This document shows, piece by piece, positions 1 through 9,328 of a DNA stretch of 43,935 nt. Location of the stretch: contig CAMATN010000028.1 of the NCBI GenBank assembly GCA_945861155.1, positions 1 through 43,935 on the forward strand. Direction: 5' to 3'. The first letter of the stretch is position 1. Every line of letters starts with the position of its first letter. The DNA is from Rhizobium sp. Q54. Its GTDB lineage: Bacteria > Pseudomonadota > Alphaproteobacteria > ATCC43930 > CGMCC-115725. Position numbers and translations under genes: made by a program. The notes under the pieces were generated by a model that saw only the letters and a list, made by a program, of their open reading frames with translations, did not search any database and was not told where the DNA came from.

Positions 1-86
1 GGCGGCGGCGGAGGCGGCGGCGGCGGTGCGGCAGGCACGCAGGCTGCCAGGACCAACAGCGAACACAGCACAAGGACGCGTTTCAT
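1..86 (-). CDS. Lipoprotein N-terminus, truncated by window edge
   Basis: Only the first 28 codons are present. The ATG at 86 is preceded by a strong ribosome site (GGAGGAA, about 6 nt upstream). The peptide begins MKRVLVLCSLLVLAAC, a classic lipoprotein signal: two basic residues, a hydrophobic core, then a lipobox L-A-A-C with the lipidated Cys at residue 16. After VPAA it enters a run of at least eight prolines, a likely flexible linker. The rest lies outside the window, so the function is unknown. It runs divergently from nothing visible and sits next to a polysaccharide-export block, but a link is not shown. Confidence 0.75.
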   Translation of the reverse strand, partial: MKRVLVLCSLLVLAACVPAAPPPPPPPP

Positions 87-243
87 CGGGTTCCTCCCGT
101 AGTTGAGGAACCCACGATATAATAAATCGGAGGATTATACTACTCCGGCAAACCGTGTTTCTGCAAATATTGGCAAATCCATGGCGGCATCGTCAAATTC
201 GGATTTGCCCCGAACCCGATGGCAAGCATACCGCGCCGCGCCG

Positions 244-531
244 TCAGGCGCCCTCGACGATGAAAGCCCGGCCGCGCGAATTGGCCAGCCGGATCGGCAG
301 CGCCGCCTGGTATTCCGGGGAGTTGTACCAGCGGTGGGCTGCCGCGGCATCGGCGAACTCGGTGATGACGACGCGCTGCGGCTCGGGACTGCCCTCGATA
401 AGCTCGGCCTTGCCGCCGCGCGCGAGAAAGCGCCCGCCATACTGGGCGATGCTTGCGCCGGCGAGCACACGATAGGGCTCGTACCCGGCCGGATTGGTGA
501 TTTCGACCTCGGCGACGAAATAGGCCGGCAT
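244..531 (-). CDS. DUF1330 family protein
   Basis: A 95-residue protein starting MPAYFVAEVEITNPAGYEPY, typical in length and sequence for DUF1330, a dimeric alpha/beta-barrel fold. Typical features visible are the AYFVAEVEI first strand, the YGGRFLARGG turn, the VVITEFADAAAA strand-helix and the WYNSPEYQ motif. I chose the start at 531 because GGAGGAAACC lies immediately upstream; the longer reading frame to 666 has a non-protein-like, Arg/Pro-rich extension. The biochemical role of the family is not established. It stands alone, without an obvious operon partner. Confidence 0.9.
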   Translation of the reverse strand: MPAYFVAEVEITNPAGYEPYRVLAGASIAQYGGRFLARGGKAELIEGSPEPQRVVITEFADAAAAHRWYNSPEYQAALPIRLANSRGRAFIVEGA

Positions 532-749
532 GGTTTCCTCCTGTAACCCTCGATGGGCTGATGCTATCGGGCCGCGGCAGCGGATGCCATTTTTTCGACG
601 GGACGGCGGGACGCTGCGAAATTTCGGGCATCGCGGGGCGCCATGCGGCATAGAGACGGCCGGCACAGAGGCGGCTTGCCGCGGGCCTGAGCCTTGCGCA
701 TTGTGCGCGGTGCCGAGGGCCGCTCGGGAAAACCCGTCAAGCGACGCCG

Positions 750-1790
750 ATGCTGTTTTTTATTTTGGGGTTGCCCGGCGGGTTTTCGGGATGGTGCGAG
801 ACGGTCGCGGCTGAGCTTCTGCGCCGCGCGGGGGGCGTGGGCGAGGTAATCCGCGCCGACACGCTCGACCAGGTCGCGCTAAGCGCGATTCATAGCGGCG
901 CGTCGCATGCGGTCGTGTCGTCGGAGCAGCCCGGCGGGGGCCTGCGCGCCGCGCTCGCCGATCACCGGCGGAATTATGTCGTGGCGCTCGACGATCCGCG
1001 CCGGGCGCTGATCGAACTTGTGCTCGGCCGGGAAATCGAGCTCGCCGCTTCGGTCCAGATGCTCGCCAGCAGTTGCGCGGCGCTGAGCGGCTGTGCCGCG
1101 ACGCCCGGGGTGTCCGGGGTGTCCGGGGTGTCCGGGCCGCTGCTCCTCTACGGCGAGCGCGATTGGCCGCGAGCGGCCGATACGGTCGCCGCCATTGCGC
1201 GCCATCTCGAAATACCCGTCGGCGAGGATGAGATCGCCGATCTGGCCGACGGTCTGGAGGCGGCGGATGCCGTCCGCCCGGAATATGATTCCATTGCCTG
1301 GTGGAACTCCCTCGCCCCGGCCGAACAGGAGCTCGTGATTGGCGCGCTCGCGCCCTATGTCGATCAGCCATCCCCTGGCGCGGCGTTGTCGATCGCCTGG
1401 GGGCGCGACCTGTTTTTTCTCGGCGATCGGCCGCGGGAGCGGGCGAGGGGCCCGATCGACATCACCGGCCGGGCTCGCTGCCTGGTGCAGGGGCCCGACA
1501 TCATGCTGCCGCCGGGTTCCTGGTCCTTGTCGCTGACCGCGCTGTTTTCGCGCGGCGCCGCCGAGCATCAGTTCCTGGCCGAAGTTTGGGCCGCGGGTCC
1601 GATTGCCTCCGCCATGATGCGCCCGCACGGGGAGGGCAGCGCCGCGGTCACGCTCGATTTTGCGCTGAACGAGGCGGGCGGGCACCCGATCGCGGTTCGG
1701 GTCAGCTCGCAGCGCGCCGCTTTCGACGGGTCGATCGAAATCGTCGGGGCGCGGCTCCTCCGCGCCGCCCTTGTCCCCGACGAGGAATAG
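750..1790 (+). CDS. Hypothetical protein near capsule export genes
   Basis: 346 residues, not confidently assigned to a family. The N-terminus (MLFFILGLPGGFSGWCETVAAE) resembles the first strand and loop of a sulfotransferase- or P-loop-like fold, but no clear PAPS or Walker motif is complete. The middle has a short low-complexity GVSGVSGVSG encoded by three exact 9-bp repeats (1110-1136). The C-terminal third (about 230-340), with alternating hydrophobic strands (CLVQGPDIMLPPGSWSLSLT), looks like a beta-sandwich. No good ribosome site precedes the ATG at 750, so the start is uncertain. It converges on the KpsT-like gene, so a role in surface polysaccharide modification is only an inference. 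Confidence 0.65.
   Translation: MLFFILGLPGGFSGWCETVAAELLRRAGGVGEVIRADTLDQVALSAIHSGASHAVVSSEQPGGGLRAALADHRRNYVVALDDPRRALIELVLGREIELAASVQMLASSCAALSGCAATPGVSGVSGVSGPLLLYGERDWPRAADTVAAIARHLEIPVGEDEIADLADGLEAADAVRPEYDSIAWWNSLAPAEQELVIGALAPYVDQPSPGAALSIAWGRDLFFLGDRPRERARGPIDITGRARCLVQGPDIMLPPGSWSLSLTALFSRGAAEHQFLAEVWAAGPIASAMMRPHGEGSAAVTLDFALNEAGGHPIAVRVSSQRAAFDGSIEIVGARLLRAALVPDEE
1110..1136 (+). repeat. Three exact 9-bp tandem repeats, in frame
   Basis: The unit GTGTCCGGG occurs three times in a row inside the gene at 750-1790 and encodes Val-Ser-Gly three times. The repeat length is a multiple of three, so gain or loss of a unit would keep the frame. Confidence 0.9.
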
Positions 1791-1814
1791 GCGCTGGCCG
1801 CCGGATTTGCCGGC

Positions 1815-2468
1815 CTACAAATCCTCGTAGATGTCGAGCGCCAGATCGAGGTCTTCGAACACCTTGCCGCGACCGCGGTGCAAGACGAGCGCCCGCGAAC
1901 AATAATCCTTGACGATGTGCGGAACGTGGGAGGCGAGTATCAGGCTGCGATCGGCCCGTTTTTCAAACAGTTCTTCGTGCGAGCGGCGCTGGAAGCGCTG
2001 GTCTCCGACTGAAATGACCTCGTCGATCAAATAGCAGTCGAAATCGATCGCGATCGACAGCGCAAAATTAAGCCGCGCCCGCATACCCGCGGAATAGGTT
2101 CTGACCGGCTCGTGCAGCAATTTGCCGAGTTCGGCAAAATCGTCGACATATTCGCGCATCAGCGCGAACGGCTTGTTGTAGATGCGGCAGATGAACCGGA
2201 TGTTGTCGTTCCCGGTCATGCTGCCGCCGACCCCGCCGTTCAACCCGACCGGCCAGGAAATCGACATGCCGCGCTCGATGCGGCCCGCGGTCGGCAGCTC
2301 GATGCCGGCGATCAGCCGAATCAGCGTCGACTTGCCCGCGCCATTGCGGCCGAGCACGGCAATCTTCTCGCCGCGCGCCACCGAAAACGATACATCGCTC
2401 AGCACCCGGTTGTGCCCGGAGTGCGTCTCCGAGTGATAATCCTTGCAGATCCCGGTGGCGGCGATCAT
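1815..2468 (-). CDS. kpsT: Polysaccharide ABC exporter ATPase, KpsT-like
   Basis: 217 residues, the usual size of KpsT/Wzt-N type ATPases that energise export of capsule or O-polysaccharide across the inner membrane. Seen motifs: Walker A GRNGAGKST (40-48), a degenerate ABC signature YSAGMRARL (125-133) typical of KpsT, Walker B CYLIDE (145-150) and a switch His in ASHVPH (181). There is no C-terminal carbohydrate-binding extension, which favours KpsT over Wzt. It lies 33 bp downstream of the KpsE-like gene on the same strand, a probable operon. The KpsM permease partner is not in the window. Confidence 0.93.
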   Translation of the reverse strand: MIAATGICKDYHSETHSGHNRVLSDVSFSVARGEKIAVLGRNGAGKSTLIRLIAGIELPTAGRIERGMSISWPVGLNGGVGGSMTGNDNIRFICRIYNKPFALMREYVDDFAELGKLLHEPVRTYSAGMRARLNFALSIAIDFDCYLIDEVISVGDQRFQRRSHEELFEKRADRSLILASHVPHIVKDYCSRALVLHRGRGKVFEDLDLALDIYEDL

Positions 2469-2501
2469 CGCTCAATCCGCCGCCGGTTCGATTTGTCGGT
2501 T

Positions 2502-3686
2502 CTAGGCGGCAGCATGTTCGCGGACGCTGGCGACGAGCAGCCAAGCGATTCCGTAGGCCAGCAAGCAGCAGACGAGCACGGTCGCGAATGAAACGATGCG
2601 TTTGGGATAGAGCGGGTAATCGGCGAGATTGGGCTGCGCGATCGTTTCGAGGTACAGCTGCTGGCGCTGCGCTTCGAGCCGCGCCGCCTCGAGCGAGGTA
2701 AATGCGGAGGCCAGCTGCTTTTCGGTCAACAGGCGCTGGACGTCGAGCCGCTCGTACTCGCTGAGCGCTGTGGCCACCGAGTTGGTGTCGCCGGTGATCT
2801 TGGCGCGTTCTTCCGCGATCAGTTTTTCAAGCGAGCTGATCCGTGTGCGCACCAGCGGGATCTGGGGGCTGCTCGGCGAGTTCTTGACGACCGCGGAAAG
2901 CTGCGCCTTGGCGTTGGCCAATTGCCCGTTCATCTGCGCCAGGAGCTCGATCGGCCCGGCCGAAGCGCTCTTGGGATCGAGCATCTTCTGGTTGATCCGG
3001 TAAGCGGTCAGCTGGCTTTGGATGCTCGCGATCTGGCGCTCCATGTTGTGGACCTCGCGCTGAAACACCCCGAGCGCGTCATGCCGGGCGCGTTCGTTCA
3101 GGGTGTTGACCAGCTGCTCGCTAAAGGTCAGCAGCGCCTGCGCTACCCGTTGCGCGTCTTCCGGGCGGTACGCCTTGACGTGCAGCGTGCTGACGCCGCT
3201 CGTGCTGTCGATCTCGATCGTCATGAACCGGGAATAGGCTTTGTAGAGCGCCTCGAAATCCTTGCGCCAATACATATACCCGGGAAACCGGGTGATCAAA
3301 TCGCCCTCCGGCCGGCTCAACAGCGTACGCAGATCGTTTTCGCGCTCGAGCCGGCGCACCGCATCGCGCGACATCAAATACTCGTGCACCGCGAAGGTGT
3401 CTTCGGAGACCGCGCCGGCCGCCGCGCTGCTCAGCATCGCGCTGATTGCATTGGTCGGGGCTTTCGCCGGCCCGCGGACGACGAACTTGACCTCGGACAG
3501 ATAAAGATCGGACGCTATCGCGAAATAATAGACCCCCGCGAGCAGCGTCGGCAGTCCGACTATCGCCCAGAACCAGATATTCACCGACCGCACATTCAAC
3601 CCGAACCGCGGCGCGGCGCGCGACCGCGTGCCTCCGGCAACGGAAATGTCGCGCGCGGTCTCGGCACGCCGGAACAGGTCGACCAT
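2502..3686 (-). CDS. kpsE: Capsule export inner-membrane protein, KpsE-like
   Basis: 394 residues from the ATG at 3686, chosen because the sequence upstream in the longer frame is Arg/Pro-rich and not protein-like. The layout is that of KpsE/BexC/CtrB polysaccharide co-polymerase family 3: a short cytoplasmic N-terminus, TM1 about 36-57 (NIWFWAIVGLPTLLAGVYYF), a long periplasmic region with predicted coiled coil about 210-340 (VHNMERQIASIQSQL; ISSLEKLIAEERAKI), the motif YPLYPKR before the membrane, and TM2 near the C-terminus (VSFATVLVCCLLAYGIAWLL). The family links the ABC exporter to the outer-membrane channel. It lies directly upstream of the KpsT-like gene. Confidence 0.9.
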   Translation of the reverse strand: MVDLFRRAETARDISVAGGTRSRAAPRFGLNVRSVNIWFWAIVGLPTLLAGVYYFAIASDLYLSEVKFVVRGPAKAPTNAISAMLSSAAAGAVSEDTFAVHEYLMSRDAVRRLERENDLRTLLSRPEGDLITRFPGYMYWRKDFEALYKAYSRFMTIEIDSTSGVSTLHVKAYRPEDAQRVAQALLTFSEQLVNTLNERARHDALGVFQREVHNMERQIASIQSQLTAYRINQKMLDPKSASAGPIELLAQMNGQLANAKAQLSAVVKNSPSSPQIPLVRTRISSLEKLIAEERAKITGDTNSVATALSEYERLDVQRLLTEKQLASAFTSLEAARLEAQRQQLYLETIAQPNLADYPLYPKRIVSFATVLVCCLLAYGIAWLLVASVREHAAA

Positions 3687-3778
3687 TACAAATTCCACGC
3701 TAGACTGACGGGAAAAGATCGCGAAACCGTGATCCGAACAAGCGCCCCGCCCCCGCGACCCGCGGCGCCGAATTTCCT

Positions 3779-5017
<1,239 letters not shown>

Positions 5018-5155
5018 GGCGGCGCCACTGTCGCGGCGCCCTGGCGCCTGTCAAGCGCCGTGACGTGGTGGCCAATATCCCAAGAACGCCAAGCCGCCAG
5101 CCATGATGGTTCCGCCAAGCAGGGTTTCGCGGTAAGCCAGGGTTTCGCGGGAGCG

Positions 5156-5165
5156 CCCAATTGGG
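5156..5165. promoter_or_regulatory. Palindrome CCCAATTGGG between divergent genes
   Basis: A perfect 10-bp palindrome in the 203-bp gap between the divergent heptose-fusion and carbamoylase genes, 55 bp before the carbamoylase start. Just upstream is a direct repeat AGGGTTTCGCGG (two copies, about 5120-5150). Its position suits an operator, but no regulator is known from the sequence. Confidence 0.25.
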
Positions 5166-5220
5166 GCGTCTCGAAGGACGCAGGATCGGATAGCAGCGTC
5201 ACATTGGTGAAGGAGGCCTC

Positions 5221-6156
5221 ATGCCCCGCAAGCTTCGCGCCGCCGTCGCCCAGCTCGGGCCGATTCATCTCGCCGACAACCGCGAAGCCGTCGTCAAGCG
5301 GCTGATCGCGCTGCTGCGGGAGGCCCACGGTAATGGCGCGCGGTTTGTTGTGTTTCCCGAGTTGGCGCTGACGACGTTCTTCCCCCGCTGGTGGATGACC
5401 GACCAGGGCGAGATCGACCGCTATTTCGAGCGCGAGATGCCGGGTCCGGAGACGCGTCCGCTGTTCGATATCGCCAAGGAACTCGGCGTCGGCTTTTATC
5501 TCGGCTATGCCGAGCTGACCGAGGAGAACGGCAAACAGCGCCATTACAACACCTCGATCCTGGTCGATCCGGTTGGAAAAATCGTCGGGCGCTATCGCAA
5601 GATTCATTTGCCCGGCCATTCGGAACACTTGCCCGATGCGCCGTTTCAGCACCTCGAAAAGCGCTATTTCGATGTCGGCAACGAGGGGTTCAACGTCTGG
5701 CGGATGCAGGACGCGGTGATCGGCATGTGCATCTGCAACGACCGGCGCTGGCCCGAGGCGTACCGGGTCATGGGGCTGCAAGGGGTCGAGATCGTCGCGC
5801 TCGGCTACAACACGCCGACCATGAATATCCACCACCGCGAGCCCGAGCATCTGCGGATGTTCCATCATCTGCTGTCGTTGCAGGCCGGGGCCTATCAGAA
5901 CGCGGCCTGGGTCTTGGCATCGGCCAAATGCGGCGCCGAGGACGGGTTCGCGATGATCGGCGGCTCGGCCATCGTCGCGCCGACCGGCGAGATCGCGGCG
6001 CAGGCCCTGACCGAGGACGACGAGCTGATCGCGACGACCTTGGACCTCGAACTCGGCGACTATCTGCGACGCACGGTCTTTAATTTCGACAAGCACCGCC
6101 GCACCGAGCATTACGGGCTGATCACCGGCCGCACCGGCGCCAGGACCGAGGTGTAG
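5221..6156 (+). CDS. N-carbamoyl-D-amino-acid hydrolase
   Basis: 311 residues of the nitrilase superfamily. It hydrolyses N-carbamoyl-D-amino acids to D-amino acid, CO2 and ammonia, in the cytoplasm. The Glu-Lys-Cys triad is visible and falls at the same positions I recall for the Agrobacterium enzyme: Glu47 (VVFPELAL), Lys127 (RYRKIHLPG) and Cys172 (IGMCICNDRRWPE). The motif LGYNTPTMN and the long C-terminal part also fit this subfamily rather than nitrilase or ureidopropionase. The start is secured by GAAGGAGG 5 nt upstream. No hydantoinase gene is adjacent, so the carbamoyl substrate source is unclear; the amidohydrolase at 6720-8159 is a distant candidate only. Confidence 0.9.
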   Translation: MPRKLRAAVAQLGPIHLADNREAVVKRLIALLREAHGNGARFVVFPELALTTFFPRWWMTDQGEIDRYFEREMPGPETRPLFDIAKELGVGFYLGYAELTEENGKQRHYNTSILVDPVGKIVGRYRKIHLPGHSEHLPDAPFQHLEKRYFDVGNEGFNVWRMQDAVIGMCICNDRRWPEAYRVMGLQGVEIVALGYNTPTMNIHHREPEHLRMFHHLLSLQAGAYQNAAWVLASAKCGAEDGFAMIGGSAIVAPTGEIAAQALTEDDELIATTLDLELGDYLRRTVFNFDKHRRTEHYGLITGRTGARTEV

Positions 6157-6261
6157 CCCCCAAGAGCGCGGCTCACGTCTCCTCCTCGTCGCCAAACCCG
6201 GCGAGTTGCAGTCATAAGGTTCATTCCGGGCGCCGGAATGACGAATTGAGGGAGCAACACG

Positions 6262-6708
6262 ATGGCACAACGGCCGGACATCCGCCTCACCCCGGAGGAA
6301 CAGGCGGCGTTTTTGCGCGACAACCGCAAATGCGCGCTTGCCACGGTCGACCAGCACGGGTTCCCGCATGTCGTGGCGATGAATTTCACCGTCCGGGACG
6401 GCGCCTGGTACATGACCTCCTACGGCAAGGCGCAGAAGGTGCTGAACATCCGCCGCAACCCGAAGGTCGGCGTGATGGTCGAGACCGGCGGCTCCTATGC
6501 CGAGCTGAAGGGAATCATGGTGCGCGGCGATTGCGAGCTGATCGAGGAGCCCGACCGGGTCGGCGAGATACTGGCCTGGCTCGGCGTCGGGCGCGGCACC
6601 GAGCGGCCGAGCGGCGCCTCACGCAGCGCGCCGAAACGCATCGCCCTCAAGATCGCCCCGACGAAGCTGACCAGCTGGGACCACAGCAAGCTCGGCGGGC
6701 GGTACTGA
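6262..6708 (+). CDS. Pyridoxamine-5'-phosphate-oxidase-like FMN-binding protein
   Basis: 148 residues of the split-barrel PPOX/F420-dependent family. Seen: the N-terminal helix LTPEEQAAFLRDNRKCALATV, strand HGFPHVVAMNF, WYMTSYGKAQKVLNIRRNPKVGVMVE (the K-x-x-N-x-x-R/NP stretch typical of the flavin or F420 site) and VRGDCELIEEPD. Such proteins bind FMN, F420 or haem and usually act as small oxidoreductases; the substrate cannot be read. The ATG has GAGGGAGC upstream. It follows the carbamoylase by 105 bp and converges with the amidohydrolase gene, leaving only 11 bp between stops. Confidence 0.85.
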   Translation: MAQRPDIRLTPEEQAAFLRDNRKCALATVDQHGFPHVVAMNFTVRDGAWYMTSYGKAQKVLNIRRNPKVGVMVETGGSYAELKGIMVRGDCELIEEPDRVGEILAWLGVGRGTERPSGASRSAPKRIALKIAPTKLTSWDHSKLGGRY

Positions 6709-6719
6709 GCCGGTGAATC

Positions 6720-8159
6720 TCAAGACATGAGGGGCAGGCTCAGCGGCGTGATCTCGGCGGCGCTGCGGCGGCGGTAGTCGCGGCTCGGCGCGAGCGCCTC
6801 CATGCGCTGCTGCGCGGCGCGCAAGCGCCCACCCGCTCCCTCCTGGTCGAGCGTCAGCACGCGGCCGTCGGCCACGACCTGCCTGCCGTCGACGAACAAT
6901 TCGCGCACCGCGCGGTCGGCGGCGTGATAGACGAACGAGCGCAGCGGGTCGCGCGCCGGCTGCATCTGCGGACAGTCGAGATCGACGAGCACGATGTCGG
7001 CCTTGCTGCCGACCGCGAGCCGGCCCAGATCGTTGCGCAGCAGCGCGTTCGCCCCGCCGACCGTCGCGGCATGAAACAGGTCGGCCGTGGTCACGGTGTT
7101 GATGTCGCGGGCCGCAATGCGGGCGAGCACCGCGGCCTTGCGCATCTCCTCGACCAGATTGTGCGGGCTGCAATCGGTGCCGAGGCCCATCGTGACGCCG
7201 GCGCGCAGATAATCGCCGAAATTCTCCATCACATGGCCGTAGCGGGCGAACGGCGTCGGGCAATGCGCCACCGCCGTGCCGCTATCGCCGAGGATCGCGA
7301 GGTCGGTCTTGGTCCACCAGCGGATCCAGGAATGGGTATCGAGGTAGAGCGCATGGCCGAGGATCGCGCCGGGGCCGAGGATGCCGAGCGAATGGGCCCA
7401 CTGCACCGGCGTCTGCCCGTGGCGGCGGATCATCTCGCGCACCTCGATGACGCTTTGCGCGACATGCACGGTGAACGGCAGAGCGCGTTCCCGGGCTGCT
7501 TCACGGCTGTCGCGCAGCAGGTCGGCGGTGCAGGTGTCGATCTGCATCGGCGACACGATCCCCGACAGGCGGCCGCAGGAATCGGCGATCGCGGCGTCGA
7601 TGATGTCGAGCGCCGCGGCGAACCCGGCGCGGCCGCGCGCCTCGTCCCAGGCATAATGCAGCTCGTGGTCATCCGCCATCGACCACCGCGCCGAGGCATA
7701 GCCGGGCGCCAGAAAGCCGCGCATGCCGCTCCTGGCGAACAACTCGACCCAGCCCGGCCACGGCGGCGACACGTCGACGAGGCTGGTGACCCCCGAGCGC
7801 AGCAATTCGCAATAAGCGAATTCGGCGCTGGCCGCGCGGGCCTCGTCGTCGGGCGCCGACATTGCCTGCGAGCGCTCGTAGAGCCCGGTCATGTGCATGC
7901 TCGGCAACCCGTGCTCCTCGCGGATGCCGCGATAGAGCGGCTCGTGCTCGGGATGCGAATGGATGTTTATCAGCCCCGGCATGACGAGCCGGGCGCTGCC
8001 GTCGATGACCCGGTCCGCCATGCCGGCGTAATCGCGCCCGATAAAGGCGATGCGGTCGCCGCTGAACACGACATCGACATCGCGGCGATAGCTCTGGCGC
8101 CCCGATCCCTCGTCCCAGGCGATGACCCAGGCGGCGTTCTTGATTACGCTCGTCGACAT
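6720..8159 (-). CDS. Amidohydrolase (chlorohydrolase/cytosine-deaminase-like)
   Basis: 479 residues from the ATG at 8159. Metal-dependent amidohydrolase of the TrzN/AtzA/SsnA-like group. Visible signature pieces: PGLINIHSHPEH (the H-x-H metal pair), a His in FTVHVAQS, a later His in GHALYL, and LGTDCSPHNLVEEM with the catalytic Asp. The C-terminal GRLAVGSKADIVLVDLD is the standard end of the composite beta-sandwich. These enzymes deaminate or dechlorinate N-heterocycles or hydrolyse related amides; the true substrate is unknown. The much longer frame reaching 8717 runs through a palindromic repeat and is not coding. Confidence 0.88.
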   Translation of the reverse strand: MSTSVIKNAAWVIAWDEGSGRQSYRRDVDVVFSGDRIAFIGRDYAGMADRVIDGSARLVMPGLINIHSHPEHEPLYRGIREEHGLPSMHMTGLYERSQAMSAPDDEARAASAEFAYCELLRSGVTSLVDVSPPWPGWVELFARSGMRGFLAPGYASARWSMADDHELHYAWDEARGRAGFAAALDIIDAAIADSCGRLSGIVSPMQIDTCTADLLRDSREAARERALPFTVHVAQSVIEVREMIRRHGQTPVQWAHSLGILGPGAILGHALYLDTHSWIRWWTKTDLAILGDSGTAVAHCPTPFARYGHVMENFGDYLRAGVTMGLGTDCSPHNLVEEMRKAAVLARIAARDINTVTTADLFHAATVGGANALLRNDLGRLAVGSKADIVLVDLDCPQMQPARDPLRSFVYHAADRAVRELFVDGRQVVADGRVLTLDQEGAGGRLRAAQQRMEALAPSRDYRRRSAAEITPLSLPLMS

Positions 8160-8190
8160 GCCCGCACTCCCGACAAGACAAGTGGCTCGC

Positions 8191-8269
8191 CGAGATTGCG
8201 TCGTCGCTGCGCTCCTCGCAATGACAACCAGTTTTTGGCTGTCATTGCGAGCGAAGCGACGCAATCTCG
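8191..8269. repeat. Palindromic intergenic repeat, type A copy 1
   Basis: Two inverted arms of about 32 bp (CGAGATTGCGTCGTCGCTGC... and its complement ending GCAATCTCG) surround a short loop rich in T. The same arm sequence recurs at 36010-36096. It sits between the divergent amidohydrolase and peptidase genes, ending about 22 bp before the peptidase ribosome site. It resembles the short palindromes dispersed in many alphaproteobacterial genomes. Confidence 0.9.
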
Positions 8270-8300
8270 CGCCGTCGTGAACTCGCGTTGGAGAAAAAAA

Positions 8301-9314
8301 ATGGCCCGGCCCGGCCCGCACAATCTGATCACCGACGTACCGGGGCTCCTCGTGGGCCAGGCCGAGGATCGGGACGGCATTACCGGCACGACGGTGGTGC
8401 TGGTCGAAGCGCCGGCGGTCGCCGCGGTCGATGTGCGGGGCGGTGCGCCGGGCAGCCGGGACACCGAGCTGCTCGATCCGGCGGCGCTGGTCACCCGGAT
8501 CGACGCGATCGTGCTGTCGGGCGGCTCCGCGTTCGGCCTCGATGCGGCCGGCGGGGTCATGCAGGGCTTGGCGTCGATGGGGCGCGGGTTTGCCGTCCGC
8601 GATGTGCGTGTGCCGATCGTTCCGGCGGTGATCTTGTTCGATCTGGCGTTTCCGGGCCGCCTGGCGTGGTCCGGCGAACCGCCCTATCGCCGGCTCGGGC
8701 AGGAGGCGCTGGCGCATGCCGGCCGGGATTTCGCGCTCGGCAACGCCGGCGCCGGTCTCGGCGCCAAGGCCGGGCGGATCAAGGGCGGCATCGGCAGCGC
8801 CTCGCTGCGCCTGTCTGATGGCGCCCTGGGCGGGATCACGGTGGGCGCGCTTGTCGCGGTCAACAGCTGGGGTTCGGTGGTGCGGCCCGATTGCGGGCGG
8901 CTATGGGCGAGCGACCAGGCGCTGGCCGGCGAGATCGGCCCGCAGCCGCCCGTTCCCGCCGCGCCGCTCGATCCGGCGGATTTTTCGGGCTGCGCGCCGG
9001 CGGCGGCGGGCGCCAATACGACGATCGCGGTGGTCGCGACCGACGCGGCGCTTGGCAAGGCCGCGTGCCGGCGCCTCGCGATCATGGCGCAGGACGGGCT
9101 CGCCCAGGCGATCCGCCCGGCGCACACCCCGTTCGATGGCGACACCGTGTTCGCGTTGTCGACCGGGGGCGGGGAGGGCGGCGAGGTCGATCCGGCCGAA
9201 CTCGCGCGGCTTGGCAGCGCCGCGGCCGGTTGTCTGGCGCGGGCGATCATGCGCGCGGTCTTTTCGGCCGACCCGCTCGGCGGCTTTCCGAGCTGGCGGA
9301 GTTTATGGGGTTGA
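8301..9314 (+). CDS. P1/S58 family peptidase (DmpA/NylC-like)
   Basis: 337 residues of the DmpA/NylC fold, whose members cleave themselves to expose an N-terminal Ser or Thr nucleophile. Seen: HNLITDVPGLLVGQAED, VDVRGGAPGSRDTELLDP, VLSGGSAFGLDAAGGVM, GNAGAGLGAKAGRIKGGIG and GANTTIAVVATDA. The likely autocleavage point is Asn239/Thr240 in GANTTI, as in nylon-oligomer hydrolase; DmpA itself uses Ser. Substrates may be N-terminal D/L residues or amides. The ATG at 8301 follows GGAG plus an A8 homopolymer, unusual in this GC-rich DNA. The upstream frame to 6924 is a shadow. Confidence 0.9.
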   Translation: MARPGPHNLITDVPGLLVGQAEDRDGITGTTVVLVEAPAVAAVDVRGGAPGSRDTELLDPAALVTRIDAIVLSGGSAFGLDAAGGVMQGLASMGRGFAVRDVRVPIVPAVILFDLAFPGRLAWSGEPPYRRLGQEALAHAGRDFALGNAGAGLGAKAGRIKGGIGSASLRLSDGALGGITVGALVAVNSWGSVVRPDCGRLWASDQALAGEIGPQPPVPAAPLDPADFSGCAPAAAGANTTIAVVATDAALGKAACRRLAIMAQDGLAQAIRPAHTPFDGDTVFALSTGGGEGGEVDPAELARLGSAAAGCLARAIMRAVFSADPLGGFPSWRSLWG

Positions 9315-9328
9315 ACAGCCCTCTCTAA

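Noticed and set aside
532-749. Possible small gene between the DUF1330 gene and the 750-1790 gene
   Set aside because: Frames here have Arg/Pro-rich composition, no ribosome site and no motif; nothing supportable is seen.
8191-8269. Possible attachment site or insertion-sequence end
   Set aside because: No integrase or transposase gene, no target duplication, and the arm occurs in another arrangement at 36010.
6924-8300. N-terminal extension of the P1 peptidase frame
   Set aside because: The frame passes antisense through the amidohydrolase and the palindromic repeat; the real start is ATG 8301 with its own ribosome site.
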